Source: Acidobacteriaceae bacterium | GTDB lineage: Bacteria; Acidobacteriota; Terriglobia; Terriglobales; Acidobacteriaceae | Direction of reading: 5' to 3' | Assembly (NCBI GenBank): GCA_003139975.1 | Contig: PLHN01000291.1 | Coordinates: forward strand, 1-5,231 | DNA length: 5,231 bases | Shown here: positions 1-4,868 of the stretch, in pieces | Layout: each line of letters opens with the position of its first letter | Position numbering within the stretch: position 1 is the stretch's first letter | The notes under the pieces: model-generated | The model's database searches: none | What the model saw: the letters and a program-made list of their open reading frames with translations, nothing else | What the model was told of the DNA's origin: nothing | Position numbers and translations under genes: made by a program

Positions 1-726
1 CACAAGCACGCCAAAATCGAAAAGGGCGACACCGTCGTTCTTTCGTCGCGGATCATTCCCGGCAACGAAAAAGCGATCTACCGCATGGTGGACCACTTGT
101 TCCGCCGCGAGGCCTTCGTCATCTACGACGACGGCTCGTACCCGCCCGTGCACGTCAGCGGGCATGCCAGCCAGGAAGAGTTGAAGCTCATCATCAACCT
201 TGTCCGGCCGAAATATTTCATTCCCATTCACGGCGAATACCGGCAACTCAAACTGCACGCCGAACTCGCGGGCACGATGCGGGGCGCCGTGGGCAATGTG
301 ATGCTGATCGAAAGCGGAGACGTGCTTGAGATTGACGAACTGGGCGCGCGCAAGGCTGGACGGGTGAACGTGGGGCGCGTCTGCATCGATTCCGGCTCGC
401 GGACCGACGTGGTCGAGGATCTCGTCATGAAGGATCGCCGTCACTTGAGCGAAGACGGTTTCGTCATGCCAATCATCGCCATCAGCAAGCTCACAGGAAA
501 GGTCGAGGCCTCCCCCGAAATCGTCACCCGCGGCTTCGCTCCCGGCGAAAACGGTGTGATCGAGCGCGCCCGAGAGATCGTCATGGAAACTCTCGATTCT
601 TCCAGCGCCGAAGAGAAAGCCGACTACGGAGTCATCAAAGAGAAGATCCGCACCGACTTGAAGCGATATATCTCCAGGCAGACGCAGCGGAGGCCGCTGA
701 TCATGCCGGTGATATTGGAGATCTGA
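1..726 (+). CDS. rnj: Ribonuclease J, C-terminal part (5' end outside window)
   Basis: Ribonuclease J is a cytoplasmic metallo-beta-lactamase/beta-CASP RNase with endonuclease and 5'-3' exonuclease activity in mRNA decay and rRNA processing. The frame is open from base 1, giving 241 visible residues. The family is usually about 550 residues, so the N-terminal lactamase half with its HxHxDH metal site lies upstream. Visible marks, in window residue numbers, are an SSRIIPGNEKA segment (about 15-25) that closes the beta-CASP region, the HVSGHASQEELK motif (51-62) with its histidines, and PIHGEYRQL (75-83), whose His77 matches the conserved C-terminal metal-ligand histidine. The RNase J-specific C-terminal domain follows (about 155-241) and ends in RRPLIMPVILEI. 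The internal ATG at 85 is not the start, because family-conserved sequence continues upstream of it. The next gene begins 31 nt downstream on the same strand, suggesting co-transcription. The identification is very secure; the choice between paralogues J1 and J2 cannot be made here. Confidence 0.95.
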   Translation, partial: HKHAKIEKGDTVVLSSRIIPGNEKAIYRMVDHLFRREAFVIYDDGSYPPVHVSGHASQEELKLIINLVRPKYFIPIHGEYRQLKLHAELAGTMRGAVGNVMLIESGDVLEIDELGARKAGRVNVGRVCIDSGSRTDVVEDLVMKDRRHLSEDGFVMPIIAISKLTGKVEASPEIVTRGFAPGENGVIERAREIVMETLDSSSAEEKADYGVIKEKIRTDLKRYISRQTQRRPLIMPVILEI

Positions 727-757
727 GACTTTTCAAGCGGCCGGGAATGCCACGGGA

Positions 758-1717
758 ATGGTTACCCTTGACGAGATCAAGAAAGCGCAGGCTGTTCTTC
801 GCGGTGTCGCCGTCCGCACGCCTCTCCTTGAGTGGACGGGCGTCACGGCCAAGCGCAAGCTCTTCCTCAAGCTCGAGAACCTTCAGCCCATCGGCGCGTT
901 CAAGTTGCGCGGCGCCTACAACAAAGTTTCTTCTCTGAACGAGGAAGAGCGCCGGCGGGGCGTGATCTCTTACTCCAGCGGCAATCATGGGCAGGGCGTG
1001 GCTTATGCCGCGCGCGCCCTGGGCGTGAAGGCGGTCATTGTGATGCCGGCGAACGCTCCGAAAAACAAGCTTGAAGCGACCGCTGCCCTGGGCGCCGAAG
1101 TTGTGACCGTTGGACCCGGCAGCGAGGAACGCCGGCTGCGGGCCGAGAAACTCGCTGCCGAACACGGGTATGTGATCGTGCCGCCGTACAACGACGGGAA
1201 AATTATCGCCGGCCAGGGTACAGTGGGACTCGAAATCCTTGAAGATCTGCCCGAGGTTGAGACCGTGCTTGCCCCAGTCGGCGGCGGAGGACTCATCAGT
1301 GGAATTGCGGCCGCCATCAAGCTCACGAAGCCCGCAGTCAAAATCATTGGGGTTGAGCCGGAACTAGCCGGCGATGCGCGCGCCAGCTTGCAGGCGGGGC
1401 ACATTGTTTCCTTTTCCGCCGAGCAGGTGACGCAAACACTCGCCGATGGGCTCCGCGCGCAAAGCGTCGGGGCAATCAACTTCGAGCACATTCGCGCGTA
1501 TGTGGACGAGATCGTCAGCGTGACGGAAAACGAAATTCGCGAGGCCACGCGCGCCCTGAGCGGCAATTCGAAGACCGTTGCAGAACCTAGCGGCGCGGTG
1601 GCGGTCGCGGCCTTTATGTTTCATTCGGCCGAGTTGCCGCGCACGGCGTACAACGTAGCCGTTATCAGTGGTGGGAATATTGAGCCGCAACTTCTGGCCG
1701 AACTTCGCAAGGCGTGA
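758..1717 (+). CDS. PLP-dependent serine/threonine dehydratase, serine-racemase-like
   Basis: This fold-type II PLP enzyme deaminates L-threonine or L-serine to a 2-oxo acid plus ammonia, and may racemise serine. It is 319 residues, complete and cytoplasmic. Seen in the sequence: the PLP lysine K49 in GAFKLRGA, the cofactor loop SSGNHGQG (73-80), the phosphate-binding glycine loop GGGGL (175-179), and SGGN (304-307), which contacts the pyridine nitrogen. There is no C-terminal ACT domain, so it is not the isoleucine-inhibited long form of IlvA; its length fits TdcB and serine racemases. Two details favour the racemase-like branch: Ser74 before GN, where IlvA and TdcB have Ala, and E200/A204/D206, which match the divalent-metal site of eukaryotic serine racemase. 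The ATG at 758 is chosen because the family N-terminus begins there (VTLDEIKKA). The only upstream purine-rich stretch is a weak CGGGA at 742-746. It lies 31 nt after the RNase J stop and probably shares its transcript. The family is certain, the substrate is not. Confidence 0.93.
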   Translation: MVTLDEIKKAQAVLRGVAVRTPLLEWTGVTAKRKLFLKLENLQPIGAFKLRGAYNKVSSLNEEERRRGVISYSSGNHGQGVAYAARALGVKAVIVMPANAPKNKLEATAALGAEVVTVGPGSEERRLRAEKLAAEHGYVIVPPYNDGKIIAGQGTVGLEILEDLPEVETVLAPVGGGGLISGIAAAIKLTKPAVKIIGVEPELAGDARASLQAGHIVSFSAEQVTQTLADGLRAQSVGAINFEHIRAYVDEIVSVTENEIREATRALSGNSKTVAEPSGAVAVAAFMFHSAELPRTAYNVAVISGGNIEPQLLAELRKA

Positions 1718-1737
1718 TCACCGCCAATTGAAGGTGA

Positions 1738-1818
1738 CCTCCGTGACTGAGCGTTTTTGGATTTTTCGCGGGCGACGAAAAGGGCAACCACCACAGGGCA
1801 CTCAGAGGAACACGGGGG
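1738..1818. repeat. Imperfect inverted repeat, possible dispersed repeat unit
   Basis: The left arm CCTCCGTG (1738-1745) pairs with CACGGGGG (1811-1818) at 7 of 8 positions. CTGAG (1747-1751) pairs with CTCAG (1801-1805). Five extra bases (AGGAA) interrupt the right arm, and about 50 nt separate the arms. The right arm, with CCACAGGGCACTCAGAGGAA followed by CACGGGGG, resembles CACAGAG-rich intergenic repeats that I have seen scattered through soil-bacterial genomes. That resemblance is from memory and unchecked. It sits about 20 nt after the dehydratase stop and could also influence transcript ends. Confidence 0.4.
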
Positions 1819-1848
1819 CTTCCAATTCATTCTTCCCTACATAAATGT

Positions 1849-2160
1849 GCAATTTCGAGCCTCGATCGTGATCTGTTAATTGCCGGGGAACGACCGACAA
1901 TTCAGGTTGCCCCTAAAATATAAGAAGCGCCCCGGATTCGTAAGAATCACGGGACGCCCGAACAGCCCTCCCCCAGAACTGCTCATGCCAACGATACGGC
2001 GCGTCCTGGCGAAGCGGAATCCCACGACCGAGGAAGGGCATAGCCTGAAGGAGCCAATTACGGAAATGCGCCGCCTTTGGTAACATGGTGTCACGTCGGA
2101 TGGAATCCCCTTACATCTGAAAAAGTGAGGTCTAGGGTGCTCCTGTCGAGGCTCGATTGC
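1849..2160. repeat. 312-bp segment bounded by near-identical inverted repeats (MITE-like)
   Basis: The left end reads GCAA, TT, then TCGAGCCTCGA (1849-1865). The right end, read on the minus strand from 2160, gives GCAA directly followed by TCGAGCCTCGA (2160-2146). The two ends therefore match over 15 bases with one 2-nt gap and point in opposite directions. Each 11-mer is itself palindromic around its central base. No transposase is encoded inside, and I see no clear target-site duplication outside. This could be a non-autonomous element remnant, a pair of regulator sites, or coincidence helped by the self-palindromic core. Confidence 0.35.
1915..1957 (-). terminator. Terminator-like hairpin read on the minus strand
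   Basis: GATTC (1935-1939) pairs perfectly with GAATC (1944-1948) around the four-base loop GTAA. CCCG (1931-1934) pairs with CGGG (1950-1953) with A1949 bulged. GCG (1927-1929) pairs with CGC (1955-1957) across a C/A mismatch. On the minus strand the stem is followed at once by TTCTTATATTTT (complement of 1926-1915), the layout of an intrinsic terminator. On the plus strand the stem is followed by CCGAACAGCCC, so it would not terminate that way. No minus-strand gene has been identified upstream of it. Confidence 0.45.
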
Positions 2161-2199
2161 CTTGATCGAGTCGCAGCCCACGCAAGCGTGGTTGGGCGA
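2151..2199. other. Two adjacent hairpins in the intergenic region
   Basis: The first hairpin pairs CTCGAT (2152-2157) with ATCGAG (2165-2170) over a 7-nt loop. The second has a perfect CCACGC/GCGTGG stem (2178-2183 with 2186-2191) and outer TCGC/GCGA pairs (2171-2174 with 2196-2199) across an internal loop. They abut at 2170/2171. Neither is followed by a T-run, so they are not typical terminators. They might belong to a structured RNA or a repeat element; the function is unknown. Confidence 0.35.
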
Positions 2200-2356
2200 G
2201 AAACACGTGAATTAGGGAAGGGGGATGTTTCTGATGTGCACAGAATTGCATCTCAGCTTGGGCTGTGAACGCTGGATATCATCCTAAGTTACTGAAACGT
2301 AAGGCACGTATAGCAAGCGGCGGTTTGGAAGCGGAAGTGCTGGGTAGGGTGTGGGG

Positions 2357-2376
2357 TGCCATGTCCCTCCATGGCA
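2357..2376. other. Perfect 7-bp inverted repeat upstream of the PEP-CTERM gene
   Basis: TGCCATG (2357-2363) and CATGGCA (2370-2376) are exact reverse complements separated by TCCCTC. The repeat ends 58 nt before the PEP-CTERM start codon. That position suits either a regulator binding site or a hairpin in the mRNA leader. No protein can be assigned to it. Confidence 0.35.
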
Positions 2377-2434
2377 GGACTCTGAGCACGAGGTGGAGTC
2401 AGCTAAGCGGTCAATATAACGGGAGGAACACAAC

Positions 2435-3031
2435 ATGAGGCGAGTGGTAATTCTTGCATTGCTTGCACTGGCGCTGCCTATCGCGGCGTGGGCAGACACA
2501 ATTGATGTCACCAACAAGTTCGGCACGATATCTGTGTCGATGGCGGGGATTGTCTCAACGCATTCGGAGATGAGATCCTACAACGGGACGGTGGCCAAAC
2601 CAAGCGGTTCGCTCGGTTATGTCAGCTTTGGAACCGGCGCTTTTTCAGGCACCTCGCTTGCAAGCAACGGCACCTTCTCGGCGACAGGCTCCTGGTTCGA
2701 CATCGTGCGCGGCGGCAAAGGGGGAGGGACTATTTTCTCCGGTGCCTTTGTCGGCCCCATCGATTGGACCTTGACCTCGGCTCCCGGCAGTCACCACCTC
2801 ACTTTCACCCTGACCGGAGACATCAGGGGCATGTTGTACAACGGGCACATGGCGACTGGAACAACAACACAGTACTTCACTACAACGAAGTTCCAGCTGG
2901 GCAAAGGCATTGCGCACATTACGGGCGGCAATACCACGCTGGCGTCTACGCCGGAACCCGGTACTCTTGGACTGTTAGGAACAGGTCTGGTCGGCATCGC
3001 CGGGATTTTCCGTCGCAGGAAGTCGGCGTAG
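2435..3031 (+). CDS. Secreted PEP-CTERM sorting-domain protein
   Basis: This is a 198-residue exported protein of unknown function. The N-terminus is a Sec signal peptide: RR at 2-3, hydrophobic core 4-18, likely cleavage after AWA (18-20) before Asp21. The C-terminus is a textbook PEP-CTERM signal: PEP at 173-175, a hydrophobic Gly/Leu-rich helix (176-192) and a basic RRRK tail (193-196). Proteins with this tag are exported, then recognised and cleaved by an exosortase and often linked to extracellular polysaccharide or biofilm matrix; no exosortase lies in this window. The mature part (21-170) is rich in Gly, Ser and Thr, has no cysteine, and looks beta-rich. I recognise no enzymatic domain. 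The start is supported by GGAGG at 2422-2426, 8 nt before the ATG. A strong terminator 39 nt after the stop and a long 5' spacer suggest a monocistronic unit. The sorting class is certain, the biological role unknown. Confidence 0.92.
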   Translation: MRRVVILALLALALPIAAWADTIDVTNKFGTISVSMAGIVSTHSEMRSYNGTVAKPSGSLGYVSFGTGAFSGTSLASNGTFSATGSWFDIVRGGKGGGTIFSGAFVGPIDWTLTSAPGSHHLTFTLTGDIRGMLYNGHMATGTTTQYFTTTKFQLGKGIAHITGGNTTLASTPEPGTLGLLGTGLVGIAGIFRRRKSA

Positions 3032-3069
3032 GCACGATCGTTTTCCAATTGGGACGCCACCCGCTCATG

Positions 3070-3094
3070 ACCCCGCCGAAAGGCGGGGTTTCTG
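3070..3094 (+). terminator. Rho-independent terminator after the PEP-CTERM gene
   Basis: ACCCCGCC (3070-3077) pairs perfectly with GGCGGGGT (3082-3089) around a GAAA tetraloop (3078-3081). The stem runs into TTTCTGATTGTT. It lies 39 nt after the PEP-CTERM stop and closes that transcript, so the following coiled-coil/PilZ genes need their own promoter. Confidence 0.85.
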
Positions 3095-3182
3095 ATTGTT
3101 CATCTCGTCGCAATCTTGCGCACAGCACACCAGAAAAGCTCCCTTGTTTCCAGATTGGTTAATTCACCAACCAGCGGCGCAA

Positions 3183-3202
3183 GCGGTTACGCGCGTAACC
3201 GC
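3183..3202. promoter_or_regulatory. Perfect 20-bp palindrome, candidate operator
   Basis: The half-site GCGGTTACGC (3183-3192) is followed immediately by its exact reverse complement GCGTAACCGC (3193-3202). A gapless palindrome of this size suits a dimeric DNA-binding protein better than an RNA hairpin, which would need to sacrifice central pairs for a loop, and no T-run follows. It is centred about 62 nt upstream of the transcription start predicted from the candidate promoter, a position typical of activator sites. The cognate regulator is not in the window. Confidence 0.5.
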
Positions 3203-3219
3203 CTATTGTGCCTTTCGGA

Positions 3220-3248
3220 TTGACCTCTTCCCTCTCCAAACCTAAATT
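3220..3248 (+). promoter_or_regulatory. Candidate sigma-70 promoter for the coiled-coil/PilZ operon
   Basis: TTGACC (3220-3225) matches the -35 consensus at 5 of 6 positions. TAAATT (3243-3248) matches the -10 consensus at 4 of 6, with an ideal 17-nt spacer. Transcription would begin near 3255, leaving a leader of only about 11 nt that starts at the Shine-Dalgarno sequence. That short leader is the main reason for caution. Confidence 0.35.
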
Positions 3249-3265
3249 CAGCGCAGGGGGTACTA

Positions 3266-3520
3266 ATGAAGGACATCCATGAGGTTCTGCGCCGCAAACA
3301 GGCACAGTACACGCAGCTGGGAAAACAGATTGAAATGTTGCAGGAGGCAGCCGAGAAATTGCGCGAAGTTGCGCCTCTGCTTGCCGAAAACGAATCCGAG
3401 GACGACACCGCCGTGCTGGCGGAAGTCGAGGATGACAACAATACGATGGCTGCCAAGGCCGGCGCTCAGTCGGCATCGACAGCAAAGCCGGGGCGCAGCG
3501 CGACCCCGCGCTGGCCGTAG
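3266..3520 (+). CDS. Small coiled-coil protein of unknown function
   Basis: This 84-residue cytoplasmic protein has no signal peptide or membrane segment. Residues 4-32 form a regular heptad pattern, with I4, L8, K11, Y15, L18, I22, L25, A29 and L32 at the a/d positions, so a helical dimer or bundle is likely. An acidic stretch (41-58, including ESEDD and EVEDD) follows, then a flexible Ala/Ser/Pro tail ending in PRWP. I recognise no enzymatic motif. The start is supported by AGGGGG at 3255-3260, 5 nt before the ATG. The stop lies 29 nt before the PilZ-domain gene on the same strand, so the two are probably translated from one message. By context it may be a partner or adaptor of that regulator, which is inference. 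Similar short proteins starting MKDIHEVLRRK are, from memory, common hypotheticals in Acidobacteriota. Confidence 0.82.
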   Translation: MKDIHEVLRRKQAQYTQLGKQIEMLQEAAEKLREVAPLLAENESEDDTAVLAEVEDDNNTMAAKAGAQSASTAKPGRSATPRWP

Positions 3521-3549
3521 CCGCGGAACGAACTGGAGGTGCATCTGCA

Positions 3550-4686
3550 ATGATGCTACAGGCTCTACTGGTGTCGAAGGATGATCAGACTGCCGAGACA
3601 CTGATTCAAGTGTTGGCACAGCTTGGCGTGGCCGTCGTCCGTTCAAGCGCGGCGGATGCCGCGGATGCGCGACTCAGCGAAGCGTCCTTCGACCAGGTCA
3701 TCGTAGACTTTGAGGATCCGGAGACTGCGTCTCACATGCTGGAGAGTTGCAGGCGGCTGGCCGGCGCGAATCGGAATCTTCCTGTAACCGTAGCTTTGCT
3801 GGCGGACGCACGGCAGATTCGGGCAATCTTGGGCAGCGGGGCTCACTTCGTCCTGACCAAGCCTGTGAGTGCAGAACGAGCCCTCGCCACCTTGAGCGCA
3901 GCAACGGCAATCCTAAAGCGCGAGCGGCGTCAAGCCCCACGCGTTGCCGTGCAGGTGCCGGTTTCGATCCGAGGGGACCAGGACAGTTCCATCGAAGGCA
4001 TCTTGCTCGACGTGAGCGCCGGCGGCATGGATGTACTGGCGGCCAAACCGGTGGCCTCTTCCTCTTTGGCGCAGGTTTTTTTTGAACTGCCAGACAGCCT
4101 TCGCATCGAAGCCAACGCAGAAGTCGCCTGGAGTACAGCTACCGGCCAGATTGGTCTCCGCTTTCTTGACATGGATTCCAAGATGCGGGAACAGCTAGGC
4201 GAATGGCTGAAATCGCACTCGAACAATGGCCTGCCGGAGGAACCGGTCGCAATTAGGCAATGCAAGCTGACGGACTTGAGCCTGGGCGGCTGTTACGTCG
4301 AAACTGAATCTCCATTTCCCCAGTCTTCGGCTGTGGATCTTTGCCTGAAAGCGGCCGACATGGAAATTCACGCGGAGGGTCTGGTCCGGGTCATGCACCC
4401 CAGCCAGGGCATGGGTATTGAGTTTCCTGCACGCACAGAAGATCAGCGAAAAAGTGTTGCTGACTTTATCGAGTGCCTTACCGGCCATCCCGGGGCGCAG
4501 CCGGAGTTGGAAATTTCTCCTCGGTCCCTTGTCGCCAATGCCGTTGATCTCAGCCAAGGGGACGCCGGGGACGGAAACGCAGAGGATCCGTTGTTGGAGT
4601 TGCTCCGTACGGGCGGTGGAATGGAGCAGGAGGAGTTCCTCGCCGAGCTGAGCCAGCAGAGAGCGCCTGCCAACGTCAGCGAGTAG
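3550..4686 (+). CDS. Receiver-like protein with two PilZ domains (predicted c-di-GMP effector)
   Basis: This 378-residue cytoplasmic protein probably senses cyclic di-GMP. Residues 2-120 resemble a response-regulator receiver: beta-strand LLVSKDD (6-12), a possible phosphoacceptor Asp53 in QVIVDFED, and the conserved Lys104 in LTKPV. The usual acidic pair is shifted or partly lost (SK at 9-10, DD at 11-12), so phosphorylation is doubtful. The first PilZ domain (about 124-220) carries both ligand motifs: RxxxR (R127, R131) and DxSxxG (D154, S156, G159). A second PilZ-like domain (about 232-312) keeps DLSLGG (242-247) but lacks an RxxxR before it, so it probably does not bind the nucleotide in the standard way. 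The C-terminal tail (about 313-378) is acidic and low-complexity, with a short helical stretch near DPLLELLRTGG. GGAGG at 3535-3539 lies 10 nt before the chosen ATG; a second ATG follows directly at 3553. The gene is coupled to the coiled-coil gene upstream. The output (motility, polysaccharide, transcription) cannot be read from the sequence. Confidence 0.9.
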   Translation: MMLQALLVSKDDQTAETLIQVLAQLGVAVVRSSAADAADARLSEASFDQVIVDFEDPETASHMLESCRRLAGANRNLPVTVALLADARQIRAILGSGAHFVLTKPVSAERALATLSAATAILKRERRQAPRVAVQVPVSIRGDQDSSIEGILLDVSAGGMDVLAAKPVASSSLAQVFFELPDSLRIEANAEVAWSTATGQIGLRFLDMDSKMREQLGEWLKSHSNNGLPEEPVAIRQCKLTDLSLGGCYVETESPFPQSSAVDLCLKAADMEIHAEGLVRVMHPSQGMGIEFPARTEDQRKSVADFIECLTGHPGAQPELEISPRSLVANAVDLSQGDAGDGNAEDPLLELLRTGGGMEQEEFLAELSQQRAPANVSE

Positions 4687-4710
4687 GTTCGTTCATCGTC
4701 TCCGTTCTGC

Positions 4711-4733
4711 GAGCAAGACTCCCAAGTCTGCTC
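4711..4733 (+). terminator. Weak hairpin after the PilZ gene, possible terminator
   Basis: AGACT (4716-4720) pairs with AGTCT (4725-4729) over a CCCA loop, and GAGC (4711-4714) pairs with GCTC (4730-4733) with A4715 bulged. It begins 24 nt after the PilZ gene stop. The sequence after it (ATTCCGC) lacks a T-run, so it may only slow polymerase or protect the 3' end. A second small hairpin, TTGGG/CCCAA (4825-4829 with 4835-4839), precedes rdgB and also lacks a T-run. Confidence 0.35.
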
Positions 4734-4868
4734 ATTCCGCAAGGACCTCAGCAAAGCGTCCCACCGGGACTCCCCGAAAGGCAATAGACTTGCAGTGCGG
4801 TGCATTCGCGCTCGGCGTGGGCCCTTGGGCTCATCCCAAAGTCGAGGACGAATCCTGAGGACAAGACT

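Larger units (their letters stand above)
1718..2434. other. Large intergenic region without a convincing gene, rich in inverted repeats
   Basis: No reading frame here has a recognisable protein family or a good ribosome binding site. The frames of 60-100 codons on either strand overlap hairpins and look accidental. The region opens with a weak hairpin just after the dehydratase stop (TCACC 1718-1722 with GGTGA 1733-1737), followed by T-rich sequence (1754-1766) that could aid termination. It then holds the repeat and hairpin structures listed separately. The last 60-80 nt should carry the leader of the PEP-CTERM gene, but no confident promoter was found. The region could be a degraded mobile element or host a small RNA; neither is shown. 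Confidence 0.6.

Noticed and set aside
85..726. ATG at 85 as the start of a separate 213-residue protein
   Set aside because: The frame is open to base 1 and residues upstream of the ATG (SSRIIPGNEKA) belong to RNase J, so the gene is simply cut by the window edge.
1003..1566. Long minus-strand open frame of 187 codons
   Set aside because: It lies wholly opposite the dehydratase gene, is Ser/Ala/Pro-rich as expected for antisense of GC-rich coding sequence, and has no family motif.
1876..2268. Small open frames of 60-101 codons on both strands in the intergenic region
   Set aside because: They overlap hairpins and repeat ends, lack good ribosome binding sites, and their translations show no recognisable family or domain pattern. 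The 67-codon plus-strand frame (1880-2083) is the least unlikely, but nothing supports it.
2303..2314. GGCACG...GC motif resembling the sigma-54-type promoter seen before some PEP-CTERM genes
   Set aside because: Spacing between the GG and GC elements is 8 nt instead of the required 10.
2372..2388. TGGCAGG...GAGCA, a second sigma-54-like candidate before the PEP-CTERM gene
   Set aside because: Spacing between GG (2373-2374) and GC (2386-2387) is 11 nt, one too many, and sigma-54 promoters tolerate little variation. It also overlaps the 7-bp inverted repeat.
2415..2420. TATAAC as a -10 box for the PEP-CTERM gene
   Set aside because: No -35 element is found at the right distance, and the start would fall at or inside the ribosome binding site.
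3654..3671. Short tandem GCGGATGCC/GCGGATGCG in the PilZ gene
   Set aside because: A two-copy 9-base repeat inside an Ala/Asp-rich coding stretch is explained by amino-acid composition.
4687..4868. Search for a small gene or clear promoter between the PilZ gene and rdgB
   Set aside because: No frame with a ribosome binding site and no convincing -35/-10 pair was found; only two weak hairpins are present.
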